Source: Caulobacter segnis (lineage in GTDB: Bacteria > Pseudomonadota > Alphaproteobacteria > Caulobacterales > Caulobacteraceae). From it: a stretch of DNA of 64,000 nt. This document shows, one piece after another, positions 1-8,993 of the stretch (position 1 is its first letter; every line of letters begins with the position of its first letter). Below the pieces are notes generated by a model. That model worked only from the letters and a program-made list of their open reading frames with translations, was not told the origin of the DNA and did not search any database. A program made the position numbers and the translations under genes. The DNA lies in NCBI RefSeq assembly GCF_003243465.1, contig NZ_QFQZ01000013.1:1-64000 (forward strand). The letters run 5' to 3'.

Positions 1-1000
1 TGCGGACCTTGTCCAGCGCCGCCACGAGCGCGGCGTCTTCCGAGGCTGCGCCCTGCCCGTCCTCGCGCACGGCGATGTCGCTTGAGGCCAGGCGCACGGC
101 CTTGCCGATCGCCAGGCCCGACGCGGCCAGGACGCCCTTCAGCACGCCATCGGCCGGCAGGGCGGCGGGCGCCAGCGGCTCAGGCGCGGCGATCGCGGCC
201 GGAGCGGGCGCGGACGCCGTCTTCGCCGCAACCGGCGCCCCCTCGCCCATGCCGCTCTCGATCAGCGCGGCGATCGCCGCCACGGCGGCCTCGGCGTCCA
301 CGCCCGAGGCCAGCACCTGGATCGCGTCGCCATGGCGCACGGCCAGGGCCATCAGCCCCACCGGGCTCCTGGCGCTCGAACGGCGCTCGCCGGTCACCAG
401 CGCCGTCTCGGCGGCGAAGGTCTTGGCCAGCTCGGCGATCCGCGCCGCCGGCCGCGCGTGGATGCCGTGCATCAGCGGCACGGTCACCTGGCGGGTGATC
501 TCGTTCCTGGGTTCGGCGGCGTTCGAGACGCCCGCGCCGGCCACCGGCCGCAGTTCCATCAGGAAGCCGCCGGCCTCCACGGCCGCGTCCTGCTCGCGGC
601 GGACGATCTCGAAGGCTTCGGGATTGGTGATGACCACCGGGGTGATCAGGCTCTTGGCCCGCTGGGCCAGAAGGTCGAGGTCGAAGCGGATCAGCACGTC
701 GCCCGCCTTGACCGCCTGACCCTCGCGCACGCAAGGCTCGAAGCCCTCGCCGCCCAGCGCCACCGTCTCCAGCCCCACATGCATCAGAATCTCGGCGCCC
801 GCCGCCGACCGCAGGGTCACCGCATGACCCGCCCGGTGCGCCGACACCACAACCCCGTCGCACGGCGCGACCAGCACCCCGCCCAACGGGTCGATCGCCA
901 CCCCGTCACCCAGCATCCGGCCCGCAAACACCGCGTCCGGAACCTCCTCCAAGGACGCGATCCAGCCCTTCAAAGGTGAAGACAGCACCAAAGCCGACAT
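1..1000 (-). CDS. PTS multiphosphoryl transfer protein (EIIA-HPr-EI fusion), 3' end cut by window
   Basis: Cytoplasmic phosphoryl-transfer protein of the sugar phosphotransferase system. The N-terminal 333 residues are visible. Residues 1-150 form an EIIA-Glc/Crr-like domain with the phospho-accepting His74 in ILMHVGLET. Residues about 170-255 form an HPr domain with His181 in GIHARPA. From about residue 283 (GVLAASGLAIGKAVRL) the start of enzyme I is seen before the window ends. The start is ATG at 1000. It is divergent from the GntR gene and next to nag genes, so the expected sugar is N-acetylglucosamine through an EIIBC permease not in this window. The domain order is clear; substrate is inferred from neighbours. 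Confidence 0.93.
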   Translation of the reverse strand, partial: MSALVLSSPLKGWIASLEEVPDAVFAGRMLGDGVAIDPLGGVLVAPCDGVVVSAHRAGHAVTLRSAAGAEILMHVGLETVALGGEGFEPCVREGQAVKAGDVLIRFDLDLLAQRAKSLITPVVITNPEAFEIVRREQDAAVEAGGFLMELRPVAGAGVSNAAEPRNEITRQVTVPLMHGIHARPAARIAELAKTFAAETALVTGERRSSARSPVGLMALAVRHGDAIQVLASGVDAEAAVAAIAALIESGMGEGAPVAAKTASAPAPAAIAAPEPLAPAALPADGVLKGVLAASGLAIGKAVRLASSDIAVREDGQGAASEDAALVAALDKVR

Positions 1001-1063
1001 CGGAATCGCCCCCTTTCCGCCGCCCTCCAGCGACGGGAAGACACTACATTCCATTTTAATACC

Positions 1064-1079
1064 ATTTGGCAAGACCAGT
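1064..1079. promoter_or_regulatory. Candidate GntR/NagR-type operator
   Basis: ATTTGGCAAGACCAGT matches 12 of 16 positions of the dre-like site (ACTGGTCTAGACCAGT) used by NagR/DasR GntR-HutC regulators. It lies between the divergent PTS and GntR genes, a sensible place to control both. This is a by-eye match only. Confidence 0.35.
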
Positions 1080-1193
1080 TTTTCGCTCTGGCATGGCCAC
1101 TGGCGCTAAGCCCCCGGAATCTCCAATATATAGGGACAAATCGGCGCGATCGCGGTATGAAGCGTTGACATTGGCCGACGGATAATCGGACTT

Positions 1194-1207
1194 ATATTGG
1201 TATCCGA
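1194..1207. promoter_or_regulatory. Second candidate GntR half-operator
   Basis: ATATTGGTATCCGA contains the TTGGTAT half-site typical of NagR/YvoA operators and sits just upstream of the GntR ribosome binding site (AGGAGG at 1236). It fits autoregulation, but no symmetric second half is obvious. Confidence 0.25.
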
Positions 1208-1250
1208 CGGTTCACCCGCCGGAGTCACGCAACCGCAGGAGGCGGAGCAA

Positions 1251-1991
1251 GTGTCTCTTTCCCAGCGCATAGGCTTCGCCCAAGGGGCGGTTTCTGCGCC
1301 TCTTTACCTTCAGCTGCAGCGCGCCCTGCGCGAAGCCATCCAGCTGAAGGTGCTGGGCCCGGATGACGCCCTCCCTCCCGAGCGGGACATGGCCGAGGAC
1401 TTCAACGTCTCGCGCATCACGGTGCGCAAGGCGCTGGAAGGCCTGGTCAACGAAGGCCTGCTGACCCGCCGCCAGGGCGCGGGGACCTTCGTCGCGGCGC
1501 GGGTCGAGAAGAACTTTTCGAAGCTGACCTGCTTCACCGAGGACATGATCTCGCGCGGCCGCGCGCCGCACAGCGAATGGATCAACCGGGCCGAAGGCGC
1601 AGTGACGCCGGAAGAGGCGCTGATGCTGGGCGTATCGCCCAACACGCCGGTCTATCGCTTCCACCGCATCCGCTTCGCCGACGGCGCGCCGATGGCCGTG
1701 GAGTACACCACGATCGCCGCCTTCGCCCTGCCCTCGCCCGAAGTGGTCAAGGACTCGCTCTACGAGGCCATGGCCGCCCATGGCCATCGACCGGCCCGGG
1801 CGCTGCAACGCCTGCGCGGCGTCCTGATCACCCGCGAGCACGCGCCGCTGCTGGGCGTGAAGCCCAAGGACGCCGGCCTGCTGGTCGAGCGTCGCGGCTT
1901 CCTGAAGGACGGCCGGGCGGTCGAGATCTCCCATTCCTACTATCGCGGCGACGCCTACGACTTCGTCGCCGAACTGAACGACGCATCCTGA
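1251..1991 (+). CDS. GntR/HutC-family transcriptional regulator of GlcNAc catabolism
   Basis: A 246-residue repressor with an N-terminal winged helix (PPERDMAEDFNVSRITVRKAL) and a C-terminal UTRA ligand-binding domain ending near ISHSYYRGDAYDF. GTG at 1251 is chosen because AGGAGG lies 8 bases upstream. An upstream in-frame TTG at 1197 would overlap a candidate operator and has no Shine-Dalgarno. It is followed by the SIS deaminase and nagA on the same strand and is divergent from the PTS gene. UTRA regulators of this kind commonly sense GlcN-6-P or GlcNAc-6-P; that ligand is inferred from context. Confidence 0.9.
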   Translation: MSLSQRIGFAQGAVSAPLYLQLQRALREAIQLKVLGPDDALPPERDMAEDFNVSRITVRKALEGLVNEGLLTRRQGAGTFVAARVEKNFSKLTCFTEDMISRGRAPHSEWINRAEGAVTPEEALMLGVSPNTPVYRFHRIRFADGAPMAVEYTTIAAFALPSPEVVKDSLYEAMAAHGHRPARALQRLRGVLITREHAPLLGVKPKDAGLLVERRGFLKDGRAVEISHSYYRGDAYDFVAELNDAS

Positions 1992-2046
1992 CCGGCGCTC
2001 GCGCGCTGGCATGTTTCAAAGGACCACGAGCTTGGAGGCGACTATC

Positions 2047-3108
2047 TTGACCCGTCCTGAAAGCCCCGCAGCGGGGCGGCTGGCGCCCGAAAGCACGAAG
2101 ATGTTCGCCGAGGCCAGCCAAGGCGCGGCCGTGGCCAAGGCGCTGCTCGCCGCCAACGCCGAGCGCGTCGCGGCCCTGGCCGAGCGCCTGCGCGCCAACC
2201 CGCCGCGCGTGGTCGTCACCTGCGCGCGCGGCAGCAGCGACCATGCCGCGACCTTCGCCCGCTACCTGATCGAGACCAAGGCCGGCGTGCTGACCTCGTC
2301 GGTCGGTCTGTCGGTCAGCTCGGTCTATGACGCCTCGCCCAACCTGGAAGGCGCGCTGTGCCTGGCCGTCTCGCAGTCGGGCAAGAGCCCCGACCTGCTG
2401 GCGGCGGTGACGGCGGCCAAGGCCGCCGGCGCCTTCGCCGTGGCCCTGGTCAATGTCGAGGACTCCCCGCTGGCCCAGCTGGCCGACGCGGTCATCCCGC
2501 TGCACGCGGGGCCTGAGCTCTCGGTAGCCGCCACCAAGTCCTATATCGCCGCCCTGGTGGCGGTGACCCAGCTGATCGCCGCCTGGACGCAGGACGTCGA
2601 GCTGACGGCCGCCCTGGCGGACCTGCCCGCCGCGCTTGAACAGGCCTGGACCCTGGACTGGTCGGCGGCCGGCAAGCGGCTGGAGACGGCGACCAACCTC
2701 TACGTGCTGGGCCGCGGCGTCGGCTTCGGCGTGGCGCTGGAGGCGGCTCTGAAGTTCAAGGAGACCTGCGGCCTGCACGCCGAGGCCTTCAGCGCCGCCG
2801 AGGTGCTGCACGGCCCGATGGCCCTGGTGAAGGACGGCTTCCCGGCCCTGGTGTTCGCCCAGAACGACGAGAGCCGCCAGAGCGTCGAGGACATGGCCCA
2901 AGGCCTGAAGGCCCGCGGCGCCGACGTCTTCCTGGCCGCACCCGGCAAGGCGGGCGACGACCTGCTGCCCAGCCTGAAGACCCATCCGGTGCTCGAGCCA
3001 ATCCTGATGGTCCAAAGCTTCTACCGCATGGCCAACGCCCTGTCGGTCGCGCGCGGCTATGATCCCGACAGCCCGCCCCACCTCAACAAGGTCACCGAAA
3101 CCGTCTGA
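2047..3108 (+). CDS. SIS-domain glucosamine-6-phosphate deaminase (NagB-II/AgaS type)
   Basis: Predicted cytoplasmic deaminase/isomerase converting glucosamine-6-phosphate to fructose-6-phosphate. Two SIS domains are visible, the first with the sugar-phosphate loop SQSGKSPD, the second with GRGVGFGVALEAALKFKE and AEVLHGP. TTG at 2047 is preferred because GGAGG lies 8 bases before it; an ATG at 2011 lacks a ribosome binding site. The stop overlaps the nagA start (TGATG). There is no canonical nagB in the window, consistent with this NagB-II type filling the step as in Shewanella. A glutaminase domain is absent, so it is not GlmS. Confidence 0.87.
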   Translation: MTRPESPAAGRLAPESTKMFAEASQGAAVAKALLAANAERVAALAERLRANPPRVVVTCARGSSDHAATFARYLIETKAGVLTSSVGLSVSSVYDASPNLEGALCLAVSQSGKSPDLLAAVTAAKAAGAFAVALVNVEDSPLAQLADAVIPLHAGPELSVAATKSYIAALVAVTQLIAAWTQDVELTAALADLPAALEQAWTLDWSAAGKRLETATNLYVLGRGVGFGVALEAALKFKETCGLHAEAFSAAEVLHGPMALVKDGFPALVFAQNDESRQSVEDMAQGLKARGADVFLAAPGKAGDDLLPSLKTHPVLEPILMVQSFYRMANALSVARGYDPDSPPHLNKVTETV

Positions 3109-4271
3109 TGCCGGTCGCTCTTCTCAATGGCCGGGTGCTGACGCCGGCCGGTCTTGTCGACGGCCAGGCCGTCATCGTCGAAGGCGGCAAGGTCGCCGCC
3201 GTGGTCCCGATGGCCGACGTCCCAGCCGACGCCGATCGCCAGGACCTGGCCGGCGGCCTGCTGGTCCCGGGCTATATCGACACCCAGGTCAATGGCGGCG
3301 GCGGCGTGCTGTTCAACGACGCGCCGACGGCCAGGACCATCGCCGCCATCGGCGCGGCCCACCGGGCCTATGGCACGACGGGCTTCTTGCCGACCCTGAT
3401 CAGCGATGATCTGGACGTCGTCGACGCGGCCCTGCGCGCCACCGAAGACGCCATCGCCCAGGGCGTGCCCGGCGTGCTGGGCGTCCACATCGAGGGGCCG
3501 TTCCTCAATCCCAAGCGCAAGGGCATCCACGACGAGGCCAAGTTCCGGGTTCTCGACGACGCGGCCATCGCCCTTCTATCCTCGCTCAAGCGCGGCAAGC
3601 TGCTGCTGACCCTGGCGCCGGAGCGGACCACGCCGGAGATCATCGCGCGCCTGGCCAAGGCCGGCGTCATCGTCGCGGCCGGCCACACCAACGCCGCCTA
3701 CGCGACCATGCGCCAGGCCATCGACCACGGCCTGACCGGGGTCACCCACCTGTTCAACGCCATGTCGCCTCTGACCAGCCGCGAGCCCGGCGTCGTCGGG
3801 GCGGTGCTGGAGGACCAGAAGGTCTGGGCGGGGATCATCGTCGACGGCCGCCACGTCGATCCGGTCACCCTGAAGATCGCCCTGCGGTCCCGGCCGCTCG
3901 ACCGCTTCATGCTGGTCACCGACGCCATGCCGACGGTGGGCATGACCGACAAGCGCTTTTCCTTGCAGGGCCGCGAGATCATTGTCCGCGACGGGGTCTG
4001 CGTCGGCGAGGACGGCACCCTGGCCGGGTCGGACCTCGACATGGCGGCCGCCGTCCGCAACGCCGTGGCGACGCTGGACCTGTCCCTGGCCGACGCGGTG
4101 ATGATGGCCTCGGCCGCGCCCGCCGCCTTCCTCGGCCTCTCCGGCCAACGCGGCGCCATCGCGCCCGGCCTCGCCGCCGACTTCTGCCTGCTAGACGACG
4201 ATCTCAACGTCGCGAAAACCTGGATCGACGGGAAGGAAAGCCATGTCCAGAAAGACCCTCTTCCCGTCTAG
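3108..4271 (+). CDS. nagA: N-acetylglucosamine-6-phosphate deacetylase
   Basis: Amidohydrolase that removes acetate from GlcNAc-6-phosphate, giving the substrate of the preceding deaminase. Metal and catalytic positions are visible at Glu129 (GVHIEGPF), His193 (AGHTNAAY), His214 (THLFNAM) and Asp272 (VTDAMPT), almost the same numbering as the E. coli enzyme. At 387 residues it is full length. It overlaps the upstream gene by one base and its 3' end overlaps the GH92 gene by 29 bases, so the three are probably co-transcribed and translationally coupled. Confidence 0.95.
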   Translation: MPVALLNGRVLTPAGLVDGQAVIVEGGKVAAVVPMADVPADADRQDLAGGLLVPGYIDTQVNGGGGVLFNDAPTARTIAAIGAAHRAYGTTGFLPTLISDDLDVVDAALRATEDAIAQGVPGVLGVHIEGPFLNPKRKGIHDEAKFRVLDDAAIALLSSLKRGKLLLTLAPERTTPEIIARLAKAGVIVAAGHTNAAYATMRQAIDHGLTGVTHLFNAMSPLTSREPGVVGAVLEDQKVWAGIIVDGRHVDPVTLKIALRSRPLDRFMLVTDAMPTVGMTDKRFSLQGREIIVRDGVCVGEDGTLAGSDLDMAAAVRNAVATLDLSLADAVMMASAAPAAFLGLSGQRGAIAPGLAADFCLLDDDLNVAKTWIDGKESHVQKDPLPV

Positions 4272-6555
4272 GCGCGTCCTGGCGCTGGCCCTGGCGCTCT
4301 CCCTCGGCTCGGCCGGACTGGCGAACGCCCAGTCCGCGCCGGACCTGCTGGCCAAGGTCGATCCGTTCGTCGGCGTCGACGGCGGCGGCGTCACCGGCGG
4401 CAACACCGTGCCCGGCGCCGGCGCGCCGTTCGGCTTCGTGTCGCTGAGCCCCGACACCACCAACGCCGACACCAACGGCTACGACTCAAAGAGCCCGATC
4501 ATGGGCTTCAGTTATACGCACGTCAGCGGCACGGGCGGTTCGGGCAAGTACGGCAACTTCCGGGTCACGCCGACGGTCGGCCCGCTGCGCGTCAACCACC
4601 TGCACTACGGCAAGACCGACGAGCGCGCCTCGCCCGGCTACTATACGGTGGGCCTGGGCAACACCGACGCCGAGCGGATCAAGGTCGAGCTGACCGCCTC
4701 GCGCCGCGTCGGCTTTCAGCGCCTGACCTACCCGGCCGCGGCCGAGAGCAACCTGATCTTCGACGTCAGTTCGGTGATCGCCATGCGCGGCCGGGGCCAG
4801 CGCGTGCGTCTGGCCAAGGTCGAGCTGATCGACGACCACACCCTGGCCGGCGAGGTCACGGTCGAGGGCGGCTGGAACCCGACGCCCTACACCCTCTATT
4901 TCCATGCCGTCACGGATCGCCCCGCCAAGGCCTTCGGCGCCTGGAAGGCGGGTCAGGGATGGATGGAGACCAAGCCCGGCGTCGGCCGCTCGGAAGGCGG
5001 CGTCCAGGTCAAGAGCGCGGCCAACCGCCAGGGCCTGATGATCGAGTACGACACCGAGCGTGAGTTCTCGAACCGCCTCGGCGCCTACCTGACCTTCGAC
5101 ACGACCACCAACCGCCAGGTCAAGATGAAGTTGGCCGTGTCGTTCGTCAGCGCCGACAAGGCCCGCGCCAATCTGGCCGAGGAAATGCCCGGCTGGGACT
5201 TCGGCGCCTATCACGCGGCGACGGCGGCCCAATGGTCGGACGCGCTCTCCAAGATCAAGGTCGAGGGCGGCACGGACGAGCAGCAGCGGATCTTCTATTC
5301 GGCGCTCTACCGCTCGCACACCATGCCGCACGACCTCAGCGGCGAGAACGTCTGGTGGAAATCGGACGAGCCGCACTACGAGGACTTCTACACCCTCTGG
5401 GACACGTTCCGGACGCTGCATCCGCTGCTGACGGTGATCCAACCGCAGCGGCAGCGCGACATGATCCGGTCGCTGGTCGACACCTACAAGCACACCGGCT
5501 GGATGCCCGACTCCCGCATCGCCGGGGCCAACGGCATGACCCAGGGCGGTTCCAACGGCGACATCCTGATCGCCGACGCGGTCACCAAGAAGCTCGGTGG
5601 CTTCGACGTGAACCTGGCCTATGAGGCGATCCGCAAGAACGGCGAGGTCGACAGCGACCAGCCGTTCCTGCAAGGCCGCGTGTTGAAGGACTATCTGAAG
5701 CTCGGCTACGTCCCCTTCACCGAGACCCGCTCGGCCTCGCGCACCCTCGAATACGCCTACGACGACTACGCGATCGGCGTGGTCGCCAAGGCCCTGGGCA
5801 AGACCGAGGACGCCAAGCGCTACATCGCGCGCTCGGGCAACTGGAAGAACATCTGGGACGACCAGTTGGGCTGCGTGCGTCCCCGCTACCCGAACGGCGA
5901 GTGGGTCGAGAACTACAGCTGCACCTACGAGTATCCCGACCGCTCGGGACCCTGGTGGGACGCGGTGTTCTACGAGGGCAACTCGCTGCAGTACTCCAGC
6001 TACGTTCCCCAGGACGTGGCCGGGCTGATGGCCAAGACCGGCGGCCCGGACGGCTTCGTCAAATGGCTGGATCACCTGTTCGAAGGCCACTATTCGCAGG
6101 GCAACGAGCCGGACCTGCTCGCGCCCTATCTCTACATCCACGCCGGTCGCCCCGACCGCACCCAGGAGATCGCGCGCGGCCTGATGGCCAAACATTACAG
6201 GCTGAGCCGCACCGGCTTGCCCGGCAATGACGACGCCGGCGCGATGTCCAGCTGGTACGTCTGGAACGCCATCGGCCTCTATCCGAACGCCGGCCAGCCC
6301 TACTACTACATCGCCTCGCCCGTGTTCTTGCGCAGCGTGATCGCGCTGGAGGGCGGCAAGAGCTTCGAAGTGCGCGCGCCGGCGACCTCGGAGACCAACC
6401 GCTACGTCACGGGCGCCAAGCTGAACGGCAAGCCGCTGGACCGCGCGTGGATCTCTCACGACGAGCTGGCCAGGGGCGGCGTCCTGGAGCTCACCCTGGG
6501 TCCCGCGCCGACAGGCTGGGCCAGCCGCTTCACGCCGCCGCCGAACGGTCTCTGA
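4243..6555 (+). CDS. GH92 family alpha-mannosidase, exported
   Basis: Glycoside hydrolase family 92 exo-alpha-mannosidase of 770 residues, acting in the periplasm or outer membrane on mannose-capped glycans such as N-glycans. A signal peptide runs to about ANAQS (residue 30). Family motifs include LWDTFRTLHPLLT, MTQGGSNGDILIADA, NEPDLLAPYLY and GNDDAGAMSSWY (from residue 661), which holds the catalytic acidic pair. The start overlaps the end of nagA and has a good GGAAGGA site. Calcium dependence and alpha-1,2 versus 1,3 specificity are family expectations and cannot be read here. Confidence 0.92.
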   Translation: MSRKTLFPSRRVLALALALSLGSAGLANAQSAPDLLAKVDPFVGVDGGGVTGGNTVPGAGAPFGFVSLSPDTTNADTNGYDSKSPIMGFSYTHVSGTGGSGKYGNFRVTPTVGPLRVNHLHYGKTDERASPGYYTVGLGNTDAERIKVELTASRRVGFQRLTYPAAAESNLIFDVSSVIAMRGRGQRVRLAKVELIDDHTLAGEVTVEGGWNPTPYTLYFHAVTDRPAKAFGAWKAGQGWMETKPGVGRSEGGVQVKSAANRQGLMIEYDTEREFSNRLGAYLTFDTTTNRQVKMKLAVSFVSADKARANLAEEMPGWDFGAYHAATAAQWSDALSKIKVEGGTDEQQRIFYSALYRSHTMPHDLSGENVWWKSDEPHYEDFYTLWDTFRTLHPLLTVIQPQRQRDMIRSLVDTYKHTGWMPDSRIAGANGMTQGGSNGDILIADAVTKKLGGFDVNLAYEAIRKNGEVDSDQPFLQGRVLKDYLKLGYVPFTETRSASRTLEYAYDDYAIGVVAKALGKTEDAKRYIARSGNWKNIWDDQLGCVRPRYPNGEWVENYSCTYEYPDRSGPWWDAVFYEGNSLQYSSYVPQDVAGLMAKTGGPDGFVKWLDHLFEGHYSQGNEPDLLAPYLYIHAGRPDRTQEIARGLMAKHYRLSRTGLPGNDDAGAMSSWYVWNAIGLYPNAGQPYYYIASPVFLRSVIALEGGKSFEVRAPATSETNRYVTGAKLNGKPLDRAWISHDELARGGVLELTLGPAPTGWASRFTPPPNGL

Positions 6556-8967
6556 CTAGTAGCGGGCCTTCAGCTCCAGCGACACCGTCCGGGGGCGCTG
6601 GGGCGTGGCCTGCCGGGCCAGCCGCAGGCTGAACGGGTTGCCGTAGGCGAAGGTGTCGCCATGGCCATCGAACAGGTTGTCGACCGCGAGACCGACGCTC
6701 AGGCGCTCGGACTGGACCCGCATAGCCGCGCGGGCGGTGAAGTAGTCGCCCATCGTCGGCGCCGTGGCGGCGTCGAAGCTGAGACGCGAGGGGCCGACAT
6801 AGCTGAGACGGGCGGCGGCGCCCAACCGCCAATCGCCCGCCAGCCGCCGTTCGTAGCTGACGCCGACCGCCGCGGCGTGCTTGGGCACGCCCGCCAGACC
6901 CAGGTCCTTGCGCCCCGGGTAGGCCGGGTTGACCTTCTCGAGCTCGGGGGCGTTCAGCAGAACGTTGGCGTCGAGCCGCAAGGGTCCCGCCACATAGGCC
7001 GCCTCCGCCTCGACGCCGGTGTTGCGCCCGTCTCCCAGGTTGGCGGTGTAGGGCAAGCCCGAGGCGAGCAACTGATCGCTCTGGATCGACTTCCACAGCG
7101 CCCGGAACACAGCGGCGCGAAGGCGCAGGCGCCCTTCCATCAGAGTGGCCTTGGCGCCGGCCTCGAAGCTCCACAGATCATCGCCGTCATAGGCGCGCTG
7201 GGGTTCGCCGCCGGTCACCAGGAAGGGCTGGCTCGGGATCGGGGAGGTGTTGAAACCGCCGGCGCGGTAGCCCTCGGTCGCCTGCACATAGACCAGCGTC
7301 TTCGCGCTCGGCTGGAAGGACAAAACCGCCTTGGGCGCGAAGCCGAGATAGTCCTGACTGTCGCGGAAGGCCGTCGTCGCGCCAGACGCTTCAGCCTTGC
7401 TGGACGCCTGGGAGCGGATGGAGAACAGGCGGCCGCCCAGGGTTACGCTCCAGCCGCGCCCAAGGTCGCCGATGGCCTCGCCGAACAGCGCGGCCTCTTC
7501 CAGGATGTCCCGCCGATGCTCGGTCGCCAGCAAGGCGTTCGATTGGCTTATAGCCAGCAGGTCGCCGTCGCGCCTTTGCCGCGTGCGCGCCAGGAAGCCG
7601 CCGACCTGCCACTGGATTCGGGCGTGATCATCGGACGAGAGGGACGCGTCGACAATGACCGCGCCCACATGGTTGTCGTCGTCAAACGCCACCGCGGCTC
7701 CCGGCGGCACGGCGAGCGGCGGGGCGGCGCTGGCGTCGTAGCGACTGGAGATATCGTGGCTGACGGTCGCCAGAGTGACCTTGGCCTTGACCCCGCCGAT
7801 CAGACCGCTGACGCCGACATGTCCCTCGAAGAAGTCGTTGTCGTGCGGCTCGGCGAGCCGGTTGCGCCGGGCGAAGGGACCGACGGACGGCGTCGCATAC
7901 TGGGTGTCGCTTGACGCGATCGCCTGCGTCGTCACCCCCACGTCGCCGGTCCAACCCTCGCCCAGCTGGACGCGGAAGGCGGCGCGTATGCCCGACCGCC
8001 GAGTCCGGTTCACGTCGTCGCGCCCCTGGAGCGGATCATCGATATAGCCGCCCTGCTGGTCGGCGTAGGCGACGAGGCGCACGGCGGCGCGTCCGTCGAG
8101 CAGCGGGACGTTGACCATCCCCGACAGTTGTCCGCCGGGCTCTCCGCCGCGCAGACTCGACGCGGATATGGAGGTCCAGGCGGCGAAGGCGCTCGGGTCC
8201 GGGCGATGGGTCGTGAACTGCAGGACGCCGCCCAAAGACCCGGCGCCATAGAGCGCGCCCTGCGGCCCGCGCAGAACCTCGACCTGTGCGATGTCGAGCA
8301 TCAGCAGGTCGGGATCGGGCGCGTTGTAGGTCAGGCGAACGTCGTCGAGATAGATGCCGACCATCGACTGGGTCTGGCCGGTCAACGGGCCGTCGGAGAG
8401 TCCGCGAAGGATCACCTTGTCGCGGCCGGGGCCAAGGTTCGTCACGGTCATGGCCGGCAGGACCGCCGCCAGGTCGTTGGTGTCGCGGACCCCCTGGGCG
8501 GCGGCGGCCCGTTCGTCCAACACGCTCACGGAATAGGCAAGCCGGTCCGCCAAGGTCGGTCGGCGCGTGGCCACCACGACCAGCGCCGAGAGCGGCGCGA
8601 GCGGCGCCTCGACTTCGCGCGGCGGGGACAGCGTCACGGGAGGCTTGGCGAGCGGCGGCGCGCGCCGGACGATCTGGTAGGCCCGCTCATCGATTCGGCG
8701 CAGGTCGCACCCCGTGTCCTGCAGCAGCGCCTTCAGCACGACCTCGGGCGATCCTCGCCCCGAGAAGCCGCGCGAGGGGCCGCAGCCCTGCGCGGCGCCG
8801 ACGTCGATCGACACGCGAGCCTGGACGGCGAAGAGGGTCGCGGCCTGTCTGAGCGGCCCGGCCGGAATGGCGAAGGCCGTCTGCGCCTCGGCGCGCGCGA
8901 CCGCTGGCGCGACCGCGAGTCCCATCGCCGAGGCGAGCCAAACGCGACGCCACGTCCCGATCCGCAA
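6556..8967 (-). CDS. TonB-dependent receptor with N-terminal STN signalling domain
   Basis: Outer-membrane active transporter of the FecA transducer class, 803 residues. A signal peptide ends near ARAEAQ (residue 29). It is followed by an STN/secretin-TonB domain (IPAGPLRQAATLFAVQA), a plug with IYLDDVRLTYN and LRGPQGALYGAGSLGG, then a beta-barrel ending in VSLELKARY with a terminal aromatic residue. The start is TTG at 8967 just after a GGGAGGGG site. It follows fecR and an ECF sigma gene on the same strand, so ligand binding probably signals to the sigma factor. Its stop directly abuts the GH92 stop. Ligand unknown: a ferric chelate or glycan are both possible. Confidence 0.92.
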   Translation of the reverse strand: MRIGTWRRVWLASAMGLAVAPAVARAEAQTAFAIPAGPLRQAATLFAVQARVSIDVGAAQGCGPSRGFSGRGSPEVVLKALLQDTGCDLRRIDERAYQIVRRAPPLAKPPVTLSPPREVEAPLAPLSALVVVATRRPTLADRLAYSVSVLDERAAAAQGVRDTNDLAAVLPAMTVTNLGPGRDKVILRGLSDGPLTGQTQSMVGIYLDDVRLTYNAPDPDLLMLDIAQVEVLRGPQGALYGAGSLGGVLQFTTHRPDPSAFAAWTSISASSLRGGEPGGQLSGMVNVPLLDGRAAVRLVAYADQQGGYIDDPLQGRDDVNRTRRSGIRAAFRVQLGEGWTGDVGVTTQAIASSDTQYATPSVGPFARRNRLAEPHDNDFFEGHVGVSGLIGGVKAKVTLATVSHDISSRYDASAAPPLAVPPGAAVAFDDDNHVGAVIVDASLSSDDHARIQWQVGGFLARTRQRRDGDLLAISQSNALLATEHRRDILEEAALFGEAIGDLGRGWSVTLGGRLFSIRSQASSKAEASGATTAFRDSQDYLGFAPKAVLSFQPSAKTLVYVQATEGYRAGGFNTSPIPSQPFLVTGGEPQRAYDGDDLWSFEAGAKATLMEGRLRLRAAVFRALWKSIQSDQLLASGLPYTANLGDGRNTGVEAEAAYVAGPLRLDANVLLNAPELEKVNPAYPGRKDLGLAGVPKHAAAVGVSYERRLAGDWRLGAAARLSYVGPSRLSFDAATAPTMGDYFTARAAMRVQSERLSVGLAVDNLFDGHGDTFAYGNPFSLRLARQATPQRPRTVSLELKARY

Positions 8968-8993
8968 ATCACCCCTCCCCGACGGTCAGGGCG

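Noticed and set aside
4486..6459. Long minus-strand reading frame opposite the GH92 gene
   Set aside because: It mirrors the codon pattern of GH92 in a high-GC genome, has no start signal and no recognisable domain.
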